From contig NZ_JABSSM010000007.1 in assembly GCF_013214165.1 (NCBI RefSeq), positions 28,555-92,554 of the forward strand: a stretch of 64,000 bases of DNA. Direction: 5' to 3'. This DNA comes from Shewanella sp. Its GTDB lineage: Bacteria; Pseudomonadota; Gammaproteobacteria; Enterobacterales; Shewanellaceae. Positions 1 to 9,841 of the stretch are shown piece by piece. Each line of letters opens with the position of its first letter. The stretch's first letter is position 1. A program made the translations under genes and the position numbers. The notes beneath the pieces were generated by a model, which saw only the letters and a list, made by a program, of their open reading frames with translations, was not told the DNA's origin and did no database searches.

Positions 1-143
1 GTACTAAAGTTCGCCCAATCTTGAGTCTTATTAGAAAGGCCACCATGGCCAAACTGGTAGACATAAGAAAGCACAATTGGAGAGATTAAAAAAATCGAGC
101 TAATAATCACAATACGCTTAAATTTTTTGGTTTTCTTTTTCAT
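1..143 (-). CDS. N-terminal part of a small membrane-anchored protein (cut by window edge)
   Basis: The reverse strand opens at an ATG (141-143) and stays open to the window edge for 47 codons. The N-terminus is very basic (MKKKTKKFKR), followed by one hydrophobic segment of about 17 residues (roughly 11-27). After it comes a stretch ending in QDWANFS. A WxxFG-type motif just after the first membrane segment is seen in small proteins annotated as putative phage abortive infection proteins, but too little is visible to assign this one. I see no strong ribosome-binding site. The function is unknown. Confidence 0.45.
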   Translation of the reverse strand, partial: MKKKTKKFKRIVIISSIFLISPIVLSYVYQFGHGGLSNKTQDWANFS

Positions 144-633
144 ACCAATATAGCCCATTATTTCATAAAATCGTCAGCGATTTAGTTAATTGACATTGAT
201 TGTATCACATTGATTTAAAATAATAAATAGCAATACCAAACGATTAATAAAACCGACTAAACTGTCAAGATTTTTAAATTTAAAAGGGGTAAGTAGGGCT
301 TAGAGCTATCACTCTAAGACGTACCTGGACAAAAGTTTGTTCACTTGTTGGATAATAAGTTTCAAATATCTTCTTTGATTGGTTTCATTGGGCTTACTGG
401 GCACTTGCTAGCATACTAAACACCATGGCCTCATTGATATCTACTGCTTGCAGCAGGTACTGTGCATGGATGCTGCACTTGCAACCCAAATAGCGACCCC
501 AATATCGACAAAAAAAGGCCGTGTTTGACTCGCTTATTTTACTAATATCAAATTAAGGTAATTTAGAATAAGATTAGATTGCAGAGAAAAAAAACTGACA
601 AACCAGAGTGGTTTAACTACGGAGAGAGTCCTA
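144..633. other. Gene-poor stretch upstream of the aminotransferase
   Basis: No convincing gene is seen here. The tract is AT-rich near 180-280. It contains decayed repeat copy A at about 338-470, which matches a tract downstream of the aminotransferase. The ribosome-binding site of the aminotransferase (GGAGAGAG at 621-628) lies at its right end. No clear terminator was seen. Confidence 0.5.
338..470 (-). repeat. Decayed direct-repeat copy A, probable gene remnant
   Basis: This tract and 1811-1945 are imperfect direct repeats on either side of the aminotransferase gene. Shared blocks include GATAA-AAGTTTCAAATATCTT and TGCTTGCAGCAG. Read on the minus strand both contain related peptide pieces: LLQAVDINEAM here against LLQAITPNEAM in copy B, and RYLKLIIQQV here against RYLKLVIRQV. 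In copy A these pieces are in different frames with stops between them. It is therefore best read as the remnant of the 3' end of a gene whose identity I do not recognise. Confidence 0.55.
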
Positions 634-1788
634 TTGAGTACCTTAGAATTTAGCAGTAAATTACCGAATATTGGCACCAGCATATTTACGTATATGACAG
701 GGCTGGCAAACCAATACAAGGCCATTAACCTCTCTCAAGGCTTCCCTGAGTTTGATGCCCCGAAACGGTTAAAGCAAGGCTTGGCCAAATACTGCGAGCT
801 AGGTTTTAATCAGTACGCTCCCTCCTCTGGACTGGCACCACTACAAACTCAAATTGCCTCCCTCATCGAGCGTCAATACGCCGTAGATGTCAATCCAAAT
901 GATACGATAACCGTGACGTCGGGAGCGACCGAAGCCTTGTTTGTCGCCATTCAGGCCATCACTCATCCAGGCGACGAAATAATCATCTTCGATCCGGCCT
1001 ATGATTCCTATGAGCCCGCCATTGAACTGGCCGGAGGCCGTGCGGTACATATCGCAATGCAGGCGCCGGATTATGCCATAAACTGGCAACAGGTCGCGGC
1101 CGCGATCAGCGACAACACCCGCGGGATTATTATCAATACGCCCCATAATCCCAGCGCAAAAACGTTAAAACAAGCTGATTTTGATGAATTAAAAGCACTG
1201 GTGCTCAAGCATGATCTGCTGATAATAAGTGATGAGGTATATGAACATATCACCTTTGGTAACACGCCCCACATCAGTGTATTAGGCGATGCTGAACTTT
1301 TTCCGCGCGCTTTCGTGATCTCCAGTTTTGGCAAGACGTTTCATTGCACTGGCTGGAAGATGGGGTACTGCGTAGCCCCCCGGATGCTGACACAAGAGTT
1401 TAGGAAGATTCACCAATATGTCACCTTTTCAAGCTTCACCCCAGCGCAACTGGCGTTAACAGATATGCTGGCCGAAGAGCCTGAACATATCACAGCACTC
1501 GCATCTTTTTATCAACACAAGAGAGACGTGCTCGTTAATGCGCTGCAAAATAGCCGTTTTAGGATTTTACCCAGCGAAGGCACCTACTTTTTACTGCTAG
1601 ATTACTCTGAGATCTCAACACTAGACGACATGTCATTTTGTGAGTATCTCGTCAAAGAGGTTGGCGTAGCGGCCATCCCACTGAGCGTGTTTTACCAAAC
1701 AGCCCCGGCTGATAAAGTCATTCGCTTATGCTTTGCCAAAGAGGATAAAACATTGCAGCAAGCCGGTGAAAAACTATCTGCTTTGTAG
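634..1788 (+). CDS. PLP-dependent aminotransferase, methionine aminotransferase (YbdL) type
   Basis: Fold-type I aminotransferase of 384 residues, the normal length for the YbdL/kynurenine-oxoglutarate transaminase group. These cytoplasmic enzymes move the amino group of methionine or aromatic amino acids to a 2-oxo acid. Visible motifs are NLSQGFPEF near residue 32, YAPSSGL near 61, NTPHNPSAK near 168, the SDEVYEH loop at 199-205, and SSFGKTFHCTGWK with the PLP-binding lysine at K234. An arginine in IRLCFA near the C-terminus should bind the substrate carboxylate. The start is a TTG five bases after GGAGAGAG. It stands alone between two decayed repeats, so local transposition or duplication is possible. 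Exact substrate is not decided by sequence. Confidence 0.88.
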   Translation: MSTLEFSSKLPNIGTSIFTYMTGLANQYKAINLSQGFPEFDAPKRLKQGLAKYCELGFNQYAPSSGLAPLQTQIASLIERQYAVDVNPNDTITVTSGATEALFVAIQAITHPGDEIIIFDPAYDSYEPAIELAGGRAVHIAMQAPDYAINWQQVAAAISDNTRGIIINTPHNPSAKTLKQADFDELKALVLKHDLLIISDEVYEHITFGNTPHISVLGDAELFPRAFVISSFGKTFHCTGWKMGYCVAPRMLTQEFRKIHQYVTFSSFTPAQLALTDMLAEEPEHITALASFYQHKRDVLVNALQNSRFRILPSEGTYFLLLDYSEISTLDDMSFCEYLVKEVGVAAIPLSVFYQTAPADKVIRLCFAKEDKTLQQAGEKLSAL

Positions 1789-1810
1789 TGAGCAGAATTC
1801 ACTATTGATA

Positions 1811-1945
1811 TTGACTCACTTGTCGGATAACAAGTTTCAAATATCTTTTTAAGTTGAGTTCATGGTACTGGTTTTGTTGTTTGATTAGGTTTATAAATGC
1901 CATAGCTTCATTGGGGGTTATTGCTTGCAGCAGTGCCGTGCAGGG
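1811..1945 (-). repeat. Decayed direct-repeat copy B, probable 3' gene remnant
   Basis: Partner of the tract at 338-470, same orientation. On the minus strand it reads through without a stop for about 40 codons, beginning LLQAITPNEAMAFINLIKQQ and ending RYLKLVIRQVSQYQ then stop. It looks like the C-terminal end of a helical protein with the rest missing. I could not assign a family. Its placement just after the aminotransferase stop suggests the two copies bound a duplicated or inserted unit. Confidence 0.5.
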
Positions 1946-2545
1946 TCTCGTATGTTCCAGACATACATTAGACATTTCCTATCTCCCTATAGGTCAGATT
2001 CACCAATGTCGTGATCACAAGGTCAGAGATGCTCCCTACATCTCAAGACATTTCCCATATCTCTATGGGTCAGCGTGGGGAATGCCTGAGTGATATCTGG
2101 AGTATCGCAGGCCCTATAATTAGGTCAGATTCACAAATGCCGTGGTGACAGGGATGTCATAGAACGGCCTTGTTTCGGAAAATCGCAGCCGCGTTCACAC
2201 CCTGTTATTACTCTCTTCGATTTGGCTTTTCTCTATATGACAAACAAGCAGCTGGACATAGATGAGATAGAACACTCGCTCTAACTCAAAAGATATTAAA
2301 ACTGAACAAATGCGATTCACCACGGAGAAAGGCAACAGTTCAAGCCTTTGGAGACCTTCATCTTTACCTCTATGTTCTCCGTGGAAGCGTAGCACTTCTG
2401 ATATTACGCTTGGACAAAGTTATGCCTGTCCCGTCTTTTGTCTTTTGTCTTTTCCTACCAATGTAAACCCGAACAGGCCAAGAACATGCTCATTAGAAGC
2501 TAGAACACAGTAATTAGCTTAGTCCGCATGGGTGTTACACCAATT

Positions 2546-2632
2546 AAAAGATCGGACCGGCATATCTTTTGTACTTTAGCGCATCCTCTAATCTGGCCTT
2601 TAGTTATCACCATTTAATGGCTTAGTTGAGAA
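2546..2632 (+). repeat. 87-bp direct repeat, copy 1
   Basis: It matches 2926-3012 with four mismatches by eye. Each copy begins with a small dyad: AAAAGAT, then about eleven bases, then ATCTTTT. Both end at CTTAGTTGAGAA. The copies are 380 bases apart in direct orientation, with no coding sequence I can support between them. Confidence 0.85.
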
Positions 2633-2925
2633 TGGCAAATAAGACTTCAACTCAAGAGTTCCTGTGCCTCCAAACCCCTTCGCTTTTAATACACAAGTGC
2701 AGACGCGGCTATGACCTTCGGAAACAGGGATGTTTTCGTAGAGCTTACATGGACGTATTTACAGCGTGTCATAGAAGTGTCAGCACATCGCCCACCGCAG
2801 GTGTTAGATAACCAGAAGGGTTAACTTACAAATTCACGATCAAGTAACTGGAAATCTCACGCTGGTCGATAACGTTCCATAGTCCCATCCTGAACTACAA
2901 GCATGTAGGAAACGCCATAGGGAGT

Positions 2926-3012
2926 AAAAGATCGGACCGGCATATCTTTTATACTTTAGCGCCTCCTCTAATCAGGCCTTTAGTTATCACCATTTAATGA
3001 CTTAGTTGAGAA
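2926..3012 (+). repeat. 87-bp direct repeat, copy 2
   Basis: Second copy of the repeat at 2546-2632. The four differences are single-base substitutions spread over the unit, so the duplication is not very recent or is a dispersed family. The sequence upstream of holC resumes right after this copy. Confidence 0.85.
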
Positions 3013-3179
3013 GCGATGAGTAAAAATATCGGTTAACGCTAAAGCAAGGTTCATCAGTCAATTTGACGTTTACATCAACAAAAAATCGCTGAACACTGGC
3101 AGCGACTCTGGTTTAACGCATAGGTTTTGGTGTAAAATCTCTCCCTTCGACAGCCATTTAAGCCTAACTGATCCCAACT

Positions 3180-3650
3180 ATGCCAAATGCCCTATTTTAC
3201 GTGATGCCCGATGAGGCTAACAGCCCCACCGAGGCGGCGCAGCAGGTACATAGATTAGCCTGTGAGCTTGCACAGAATGCCTATGCAAGTCAGCAACTGG
3301 TTTATATCCATACCCAAGATAGAGAACAGGCTTATGCTGTCGATGAATTGTTATGGCAATTTGAGCCCAATTCTTTTGTGCCCCATAACCTCAAGGGGGA
3401 AGGCCCGCTCACGGGGGCACCGGTGGAAATCGGTTTCGATAGCTTGGGGCCCAATAAAAATCGTCATCTTCTGATTAATCTTGCAGACCAAGTACCCTCA
3501 TTTGCGGTAAACTTTGGCCATATTATCGATTTCGTTGCCAATGATACTGGCCACAAGACGATCGCACGCGATCGTTACCGCCAGTATAAGAGTCTTGGAG
3601 TGACATTAAACACTCAAGACTTAGCGAAACAACCACTTAATTTTGTTTGA
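3180..3650 (+). CDS. holC: DNA polymerase III chi subunit
   Basis: A 156-residue protein of the HolC family. Chi pairs with psi (HolD) in the clamp-loader complex and links the replicase to single-strand binding protein. Recognisable features are the N-terminal ALFYVMPDEA strand, the QDREQAYAVDELLWQFEPNS segment near residue 47, and the FVPHNLKGEG loop. The C-terminus carries RDRYRQYKSLG. It lies 15 bases before valS, the usual holC-valS order. In many gammaproteobacteria pepA sits just upstream; here that position holds a repeat-rich tract instead. Confidence 0.93.
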   Translation: MPNALFYVMPDEANSPTEAAQQVHRLACELAQNAYASQQLVYIHTQDREQAYAVDELLWQFEPNSFVPHNLKGEGPLTGAPVEIGFDSLGPNKNRHLLINLADQVPSFAVNFGHIIDFVANDTGHKTIARDRYRQYKSLGVTLNTQDLAKQPLNFV

Positions 3651-3665
3651 GAAATACTAGCTCCT

Positions 3666-6581
3666 ATGGAAAAAACATATAACCCGCAGTCTATAGAACA
3701 GTCTCTTTACCAAAGCTGGGAAGAGAAAGGTTACTTCAAGCCACATGGCGACGAGTCCAAAGGCAACTATTGCATCATGATCCCGCCACCCAATGTGACG
3801 GGTAGTCTGCATATGGGTCACGCCTTCCAAGATACTATTATGGATACTCTGACTCGTTATCAGCGTATGAAGGGTAAAAACACCCTTTGGCAGGTAGGTA
3901 CGGATCACGCGGGTATTGCGACTCAGATGTTGGTTGAGCGCAAGTTGGCAGCCGAAGAGGGCAAGACTCGTCACGATCTTGGCCGCGATAAGTTTATCGA
4001 TAAAATCTGGGACTGGAAGAAAGAGTCCGGGGGCACTATCACTAAGCAGCTGCGTCGTCTTGGCGCCTCTGTGGATTGGGATCGCGAACGTTTCACCATG
4101 GACGAAGGCATGTCTGAAGCGGTTCAGGAAGTGTTCGTTCGCTTGTATGAAGATGATCTGATCTACCGTGGTAAGCGCCTGGTTAACTGGGATCCGGCCC
4201 TGCATACGGCGATCTCAGATCTCGAAGTCGAGAACAAAGAGAAGCAAGGCAGCATGTGGCATTTCCGCTACCCACTGGCCGATGGCGCCTTGACTAGCGA
4301 CGGTAAAGACTATTTAGAAGTGGCCACCACTCGTCCTGAAACCATACTCGGTGACAGCGCCGTCGCGGTTCACCCCGATGATGAGCGTTATGCATCCTTG
4401 GTCGGCAAGTTTATCCTGCTGCCCATAGTTAACCGTCTTATCCCTATCGTTGCCGACGATTATGTCGACATGGATTTCGGTACAGGTTGTGTGAAGATAA
4501 CGCCTGCTCACGACTTTAACGATTACGAAGTCGGTAAGCGTCATGCCTTGCCCATGTACAACATCTTAACTTTCGATGCGGCTATCCGTAGCTCGGCCGA
4601 AGTGGTTAACACAGATGGCACCAGCAATACCGAGTTAGATAGCAGCCTGCCCGAGCGTTATGCTGGTCTGGATCGTTTCAAGGCTCGTACGGCAATCATC
4701 GCAGAATTTGACACCCTAGGACTACTGGGCAAGATAGATCCACACGGATTAAAAGTGCCTTATGGCGATCGCTCCGGCGTGGTTATCGAGCCATTACTCA
4801 CCGATCAATGGTACGTGTCGGTTGCCCCTATGGCGAAGACTGCCATGGAAGCGGTCGATAACGGCGATATTAAGTTCGTGCCCCAGCAGTACGAGAACAT
4901 GTACAACTCCTGGATGCGTGATATTAACGATTGGTGTATCTCACGCCAACTCTGGTGGGGACACAGGATCCCGGCCTGGTACGACGAGGCGGGTAAGGTC
5001 TACGTTGGCCGCGACGAAGCCGAAGTACGTGCTAAGCATAAGCTTGATGACTCGGTCGTGTTACGCCAAGACAAGGATGTACTCGATACCTGGTTTAGCT
5101 CGGCGCTGTGGACCTTCTCGACCCTTGGCTGGCCGAAGAACACCGAAGAGCTTAAAGCCTTCCACCCAACCGATGTATTGGTCACTGGCTTCGACATCAT
5201 CTTCTTCTGGGTTGCCCGCATGATCATGATGACCATGCACTTCATCAAAGATGAAAATGGCAAGCCACAGGTTCCCTTTAAGACCGTTTACGTGACCGGA
5301 CTCATTCGTGATGAAGTCGGTAATAAGATGTCTAAATCTAAGGGCAACGTACTGGATCCGTTAGACATGATCGACGGCATCGATCTTGAGTCACTAGTGA
5401 CCAAGCGTACCGCTAACCTGATGCAGCCAAAACTGGCTGCAAAAATCGAGAAGAGCACACGTAAAGAATTCGCCGATGGCATTGAAGCGCACGGTACCGA
5501 TGCCCTGCGTTTCACTTTAGCGTCTATGGCATCCACTGGCCGTGATATCAGCTGGGACATGAAGCGTCTCGACGGTTACCGCAGCTTCTGTAACAAGATC
5601 TGGAACGCCTCACGCTATGTGTTGATGAACACAGAAGTGCAGTCAGAAGATCAAGACAGCAATGTCGCAGGCGAGCCATTAGATTGCGGTCAAATCTTAG
5701 TCGACGGTAAGCCGGGCGACATGGAGTTGTCTCTTGCGGATCGCTGGATCATAGGCCTGTTTAACCAAACCGTTAAAGCCTTCGATGAGCACATGGAGAA
5801 CTACCGTTTCGACCTAGCGGCAAACACCATCTATGAGTTCACCTGGAACCAGTTCTGTGACTGGTACTTAGAGCTGACGAAACCTGTGATGCAGACTGGC
5901 ACCGAGGCTCAGAAGCGTGGTACCCGTCATACACTAGTCACTGTACTCGAGCAGATGCAGCGTCTGATGCATCCTATGATGCCTTATATCACAGAGACTA
6001 TCTGGAAACGCGTACAGCCCCTAGCTGGCGTTACCGGCGACACGCTTATGTTGGCGCAGTTCCCTGAATATCAGGCCGATAAGGTCGATGACAGCGCGAT
6101 GGAAGATCTCGAGTGGGTTAAGCAGGTCATCATTGCGGTACGTAACATCCGCGCCGAGCTCAACATTGCCCCGTCTAAGCCGCTTAATGCCCTGCTACGC
6201 GGCGTCAGTGAGCAAGACAAGGCTCGTCTAGAAGAAAACCAAACCTTCTTCAAGACCTTGGCTAAGCTCGAGTCCATGACGATTCTCAGCGACGACGAGA
6301 CGGCACCTATGTCCACCACTCAGTTGATTGGTGACATGGAGCTGCTTATCCCTATGGCGGGTCTTATCGATGTGGCTAAAGAAGTCGCCCGTATCGACAA
6401 GCTTCTCGAGAAGGCGGCCGCTGAGTTTGCGCGCATAGAAGGTAAGCTGTCTAACTCAGGTTTCGTGGCGAAAGCCCCGGCAGCCGTGATTGACAAAGAG
6501 CGTGCTAAGCAAGTCGGATATCAACGCGATATCGACAAGCTAACCGAGCAGAAAGCTGAATTGGCTAAGCTGGAAGGCTAG
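3666..6581 (+). CDS. valS: Valyl-tRNA synthetase
   Basis: Class I aminoacyl-tRNA synthetase of 971 residues, close to the usual 950. It charges tRNA-Val in the cytoplasm and edits mischarged threonine. The HIGH signature appears as [14 protein letters not shown] near residue 40, the editing (CP1) domain spans roughly 200-410 with [10 protein letters not shown], and the KMSKS loop is [13 protein letters not shown] near residue 555. The anticodon-binding region follows, then a C-terminal coiled coil from about 905 to the end ([20 protein letters not shown]). It is translated from ATG just after holC, probably in one transcript, and is followed by a hairpin terminator at 6642. Confidence 0.98.
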   Translation: MEKTYNPQSIEQSLYQSWEEKGYFKPHGDESKGNYCIMIPPPNVTGSLHMGHAFQDTIMDTLTRYQRMKGKNTLWQVGTDHAGIATQMLVERKLAAEEGKTRHDLGRDKFIDKIWDWKKESGGTITKQLRRLGASVDWDRERFTMDEGMSEAVQEVFVRLYEDDLIYRGKRLVNWDPALHTAISDLEVENKEKQGSMWHFRYPLADGALTSDGKDYLEVATTRPETILGDSAVAVHPDDERYASLVGKFILLPIVNRLIPIVADDYVDMDFGTGCVKITPAHDFNDYEVGKRHALPMYNILTFDAAIRSSAEVVNTDGTSNTELDSSLPERYAGLDRFKARTAIIAEFDTLGLLGKIDPHGLKVPYGDRSGVVIEPLLTDQWYVSVAPMAKTAMEAVDNGDIKFVPQQYENMYNSWMRDINDWCISRQLWWGHRIPAWYDEAGKVYVGRDEAEVRAKHKLDDSVVLRQDKDVLDTWFSSALWTFSTLGWPKNTEELKAFHPTDVLVTGFDIIFFWVARMIMMTMHFIKDENGKPQVPFKTVYVTGLIRDEVGNKMSKSKGNVLDPLDMIDGIDLESLVTKRTANLMQPKLAAKIEKSTRKEFADGIEAHGTDALRFTLASMASTGRDISWDMKRLDGYRSFCNKIWNASRYVLMNTEVQSEDQDSNVAGEPLDCGQILVDGKPGDMELSLADRWIIGLFNQTVKAFDEHMENYRFDLAANTIYEFTWNQFCDWYLELTKPVMQTGTEAQKRGTRHTLVTVLEQMQRLMHPMMPYITETIWKRVQPLAGVTGDTLMLAQFPEYQADKVDDSAMEDLEWVKQVIIAVRNIRAELNIAPSKPLNALLRGVSEQDKARLEENQTFFKTLAKLESMTILSDDETAPMSTTQLIGDMELLIPMAGLIDVAKEVARIDKLLEKAAAEFARIEGKLSNSGFVAKAPAAVIDKERAKQVGYQRDIDKLTEQKAELAKLEG

Positions 6582-6593
6582 AAGAAGCGTTGA

Positions 6594-6619
6594 GTTCCTA
6601 GGAGCGAGAGCCTAGGAAC
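6594..6619. other. Perfect 9-bp inverted repeat just after valS
   Basis: GTTCCTAGG (6594-6602), an eight-base loop, then CCTAGGAAC (6611-6619). It is perfect over nine pairs but has no following T-run, so it is not itself a rho-independent terminator. It may be an RNA-end stabilising stem or part of a repeat family. Confidence 0.6.
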
Positions 6620-6641
6620 AAGCATTTTTGACTAACACTAG

Positions 6642-6671
6642 AAAGGGCTGTCATCGTGACAGCCCTTTTTG
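6642..6671 (+). terminator. Rho-independent terminator of holC-valS
   Basis: AAAGGGCTGTCA, loop TCG, TGACAGCCCTTT followed by more T residues. It is a textbook GC-rich stem with a T tail. Its position 60 bases after valS, before the convergent amrS gene, fits a terminator for the valS transcript; the A-run on the other side could let it act in both directions. Confidence 0.9.
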
Positions 6672-6685
6672 TTATCACAGCCATC

Positions 6686-6716
6686 GTTGTAGGACCGGCT
6701 TCAGCCGGGAGAGGTG
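6686..6716. repeat. REP-like palindromic element overlapping the amrS 3' end
   Basis: The core is CCGGCT, TC, AGCCGG at 6695-6708, within a GTAGGACCGGCTTCAGCCGG context. It resembles the short dispersed REP palindromes found between genes of Pseudomonas and some Shewanella. Only this one copy was noticed in the window. It supplies the last codons of amrS, so the C-terminal tail of that protein may come from the repeat. Confidence 0.5.
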
Positions 6717-7864
6717 CCTATCGAAATCGGGATCCTATTTCTGCCGAAATGCTCACAGGGACCATCGAAACGTCCTGGTATTTGGGTACCGCAATATTGG
6801 CACTTGCCGCTGTGATTGAGGTGATACTCGCCTAACTCGTACCAGTCTCGATTGATGACCAACTGATGACATGACGGGCAGTAACTGCTGCCGCCATCTG
6901 TGTCATGGATATTGCCGGTATAGACATAGTTGAGCCCCTGCGCCAGGGCAATTTCTCTGGCCCGCATCAGAGTCGATGCCGGCGTTCTGGGCTTGTCTAA
7001 CATATGAAAGTCGGGATGAAAGGCACTGAAATGCAGGGGAACATCATGACCTAAGTTATCGGCTATCCACCTGGTTTGTTGCTCCAGTTCTTTGACTGAG
7101 TCGTTTTCATCGGGGATCAAGAGTGTGGTTATCTCGAACCAGACTTTAGTTTCATGCTTAAGATAGAGCAAGGTATCGAGTACATCGCTGAGATTTCCGC
7201 TACATATCTTGTGATAGAAGTCTTGAGTAAAACCTTTCAGATCCACATTGGCCGCGTCCATATAGCGATAAAACTCGATCCTGGGCTCGGGGCAGATATA
7301 ACCCGCTGTCACCGCCACAGAATTAATCCCCAGCTCATGACAGGCCTGAGCCACATCGATGGCATATTCGAGGAAGATAACCGGATCGTTATAGGTGAAG
7401 GCGATGCTCCGACAACCCATGCGCTTGGCCGTGACCGCCAATGATTCCGGACTGGCGCTCGAGCCTAAGGTATCGAACTCACGTGACTTACTGATGTCCC
7501 AGTTCTGACAGAACTTACAACAGAGGTTACAACCTGCGGTGCCAAAAGAAAGTACAGAACTGCCGGGATAGAAATGATTCAGGGGTTTCTTCTCGATGGG
7601 ATCGATACAGAAGCCACTGGAGCGTCCATAGCTGGTGAGCTTAATCTGATTATCTATGTTTTGGCGCACGAAACAGACCCCGCGCTTGCCCTCGCGCAGT
7701 TGACAATGTCTGGGACATAAATCGCATTGCACCCTACCATCGTCCAGCCGATGCCAGTACTTGGTTGTTACAGTACTGGCTTGTGCAATATTAGTCTGTC
7801 CAACATTGCTATTAACACGATTAGTTTCACCTGTATTGGTACTCGATTTAGACATCATCAGCAT
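6701..7864 (-). CDS. amrS: AmmeMemoRadiSam system radical SAM enzyme
   Basis: A 387-residue radical SAM protein of the family found with Memo-like and AMMECR1-like proteins. The cluster motif is C112-x3-C116-x2-C119 (GCNLCCKFCQNW), which should hold the SAM-binding 4Fe-4S cluster. An N-terminal zinc-ribbon-like segment (CDLCPRHC near 47) and a C-terminal one (YCPSCHQL and CQYCG) flank the barrel. The reaction is not established for the family. The first 30 residues are a Ser/Thr/Asn-rich lead; a later start is possible, though GGACAC precedes this ATG. Its partners lie beyond an interposed chemoreceptor gene, and a broken copy of this gene lies next to them. Confidence 0.9.
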   Translation of the reverse strand: MLMMSKSSTNTGETNRVNSNVGQTNIAQASTVTTKYWHRLDDGRVQCDLCPRHCQLREGKRGVCFVRQNIDNQIKLTSYGRSSGFCIDPIEKKPLNHFYPGSSVLSFGTAGCNLCCKFCQNWDISKSREFDTLGSSASPESLAVTAKRMGCRSIAFTYNDPVIFLEYAIDVAQACHELGINSVAVTAGYICPEPRIEFYRYMDAANVDLKGFTQDFYHKICSGNLSDVLDTLLYLKHETKVWFEITTLLIPDENDSVKELEQQTRWIADNLGHDVPLHFSAFHPDFHMLDKPRTPASTLMRAREIALAQGLNYVYTGNIHDTDGGSSYCPSCHQLVINRDWYELGEYHLNHSGKCQYCGTQIPGRFDGPCEHFGRNRIPISIGTSPG

Positions 7865-7938
7865 GTGTCCAGCTTGGCCTATACTTAAAGCCTAGTTTAA
7901 AAACTTGACTCAGGTATCAGCAAGCTGAGAAAGCTGGC

Positions 7939-9672
7939 TTAATCTATCCGGTAACGCTCAACTTCCATCCGCATAGATTCGGCTAGGCTGACCAGCTCAC
8001 GCGTGGCGAGATTACTCTGCTCCGCACCTGCGGCGGTCTGATCGGAAATATCACTGATATTGATGATGTTTTGATTTATCTCCTCGGTAACCGAACTTTG
8101 CTGCTCAGAGGCGGTGGCGATCTGGGCATTCATGGCTGTGATCTGTTCGACGCTGGCGATTATTTGTCGCAGAACATCGCCGGCATGCCGAGATTTATCC
8201 ACGCTCAGCTGTGCCTGCTCGGTGCCACGATCCATCATCACCATTGAGTCTCGACTTCCTTGCTGTATGCGTTGGATCATCTGCTGTATTTCTTCGGTGG
8301 CATCCTGCGTTCGCTTGGCCAAGGTGCGAACCTCATCCGCCACCACGGCAAAACCCCGTCCCTGCTCACCGGCACGGGCTGCCTCTATCGCGGCATTGAG
8401 CGCCAATAAATTGGTCTGCTCGGAGATCCCCTGGATCACATCCACCACGCCGCCAACTTCATCGGAATGACGTTCTAGGAGTTTCATCGACTCGGTTGCC
8501 TGTTCCATTTCCAGGGATAGGGTCTCGATCATGCTGATGCTCTCCTCCACCACAGACTGACCATTGACGGCGGCAGCATCGGCCTCCACCGAGGCAGTCT
8601 CCGCCGCAGCGGCGCTCTGGGCAACCTCTCTCACCGTCGCGGTCAACTCATTGATCGCCGTGGCAATCAATTGTGTCTGTAGCTGTTGTTCGACCACATT
8701 CCTCTGAGTCTGGGTCGCCACCACAGCGTTTTCTTCGGCCGAACTGGATAACTTAACCGTCGACAGGTGAGTGTTTTCGATTGCCTGCTGGAATCCCGCC
8801 GCAATGGCATCGACCGTGATAGCAATATGGGTAAATTCATCGTCTCCCCCAAGATTGATGCGCCGAGTCAGATCGCCGTTCGCTATCGCATTGGCGGTAT
8901 TTTCCAGCTGGGTGACAGCATGACTCATGCGTCTGATGATCAGCGTCGAGCCTAGGGTGATAAGGACGATACTGACACCGGAAAATAGCAAGACTAACAG
9001 GGTGAAGGCGGCAATATTCTCTTGGGAGCGGGTGAACATTTTTTCCCCCTCCGCTATCTGCAATTCCTCAAACTCTTCGGCTGCGGCTCTTATGTTGGCA
9101 AACGGTGGATTAACCTGTGTCAACAATAACCGCTCCGAGTCTTCATAGTCCCCACGCTGCAGCGCTGCCAGTGCAGGCACAAAGCCTGTCGTGCTGATGT
9201 CGTCAAGCCCGAAGGCCAGACGATTTATCAAGACTTTTTCTTCGGCGTCTAATGAGGCGGTGAGCAACTTCTCATCGACGATATAATGCAGCGCGTCGAG
9301 GGATGCTTGCACCGCCCGCACATGCCTATCTAGCGAGTGGTCATGCATGGCCGCAGACTTAGTGCTAGGATCATGTTGAAAAGCCAGCAATAGCTCGCCA
9401 CGCGCGTTGCCTAACTCGTCAAGAAGCTTACCGATATTGATACTGTGCTCCATGCCTTGGGTGTATAGCTCCTCGATGGAAGCTCCCGACTCTTCCATGC
9501 CGGAAATGCCTTTATAGCCTAAAAAAATGAATGCAATGACCGTCAATAGCACTATCGCTTGCAGCTGAAATCTAATCGACTTCATCCGCTGTAGCGGGCC
9601 AGAAGTTTTATTGTGACCCACTGCGACGCTAGCATTGGCTCTCTCTGCCTTAATGGCTAAGACTACTGACAT
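7939..9672 (-). CDS. Methyl-accepting chemotaxis protein
   Basis: Chemoreceptor of 577 residues. A first membrane segment (about 34-54, [19 protein letters not shown]) leads to a periplasmic four-helix-bundle sensor of roughly 165 residues. A second segment near 222-244 precedes a HAMP domain ([20 protein letters not shown]) and the signalling coiled coil. The hairpin tip [20 protein letters not shown] is intact. The 30-residue cytoplasmic lead before the first membrane segment is longer than usual, but AAAGGAA seven bases before the ATG supports this start. No che genes are nearby. It sits between amrS and a decayed amrS copy, so it probably entered with the duplication. The ligand is unknown. 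Confidence 0.93.
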   Translation of the reverse strand: MSVVLAIKAERANASVAVGHNKTSGPLQRMKSIRFQLQAIVLLTVIAFIFLGYKGISGMEESGASIEELYTQGMEHSINIGKLLDELGNARGELLLAFQHDPSTKSAAMHDHSLDRHVRAVQASLDALHYIVDEKLLTASLDAEEKVLINRLAFGLDDISTTGFVPALAALQRGDYEDSERLLLTQVNPPFANIRAAAEEFEELQIAEGEKMFTRSQENIAAFTLLVLLFSGVSIVLITLGSTLIIRRMSHAVTQLENTANAIANGDLTRRINLGGDDEFTHIAITVDAIAAGFQQAIENTHLSTVKLSSSAEENAVVATQTQRNVVEQQLQTQLIATAINELTATVREVAQSAAAAETASVEADAAAVNGQSVVEESISMIETLSLEMEQATESMKLLERHSDEVGGVVDVIQGISEQTNLLALNAAIEAARAGEQGRGFAVVADEVRTLAKRTQDATEEIQQMIQRIQQGSRDSMVMMDRGTEQAQLSVDKSRHAGDVLRQIIASVEQITAMNAQIATASEQQSSVTEEINQNIINISDISDQTAAGAEQSNLATRELVSLAESMRMEVERYRID

Positions 9673-9841
9673 ATTAAATTCCTTTTATTGTTATAATGTA
9701 ACAACTTAGAATATAGAATAATGGCAGCCAGTTTATTGATCCAGATCTCACTGTCAGCAGATTTAGTAAAACACCTATATAAGGAGGATTGAATCATACT
9801 TGAGCATGGATCGCAGCTAGGGTATGAAACAGGTTCATGGC

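Larger units (their letters stand above)
1789..3179. other. 1.4 kb gene-poor, repeat-rich tract
   Basis: No credible coding gene is seen. In order it holds decayed repeat copy B (1811-1945); short rearranged repeats around 1975-2130, in which GGTCAGATTCAC occurs twice and AGACATTTCC twice; a CCACGGAG/CTCCGTGG pair (2317-2390); and two 87-bp direct repeats (2546-2632 and 2926-3012). Short ORFs here have no start signals and no protein-like composition. The possible holC promoter is at the right end, with a TAAAAT-like -10 about 40 bases before holC. Confidence 0.6.

Noticed and set aside
1854..2093. Open frame of 79 codons in the gene-poor tract
   Set aside because: It overlaps the decayed repeat on the opposite strand, has no ribosome site, and its composition is Cys/Ser/His-rich in a non-protein-like way.
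2310..2513. CCACGGAG/CTCCGTGG inverted pair as a terminator or mobile-element end
   Set aside because: The arms are about 55 bases apart with no T-run or flanking gene to terminate; no partner end was found.
2626..2811. Open frame of 61 codons between the two 87-bp repeats
   Set aside because: It starts inside a repeat copy, lacks a ribosome site and shows no recognisable protein pattern.
3657..4205. Long antisense frame (182 codons) over valS
   Set aside because: It is a shadow of the valS reading frame; valS is a complete and certain gene.
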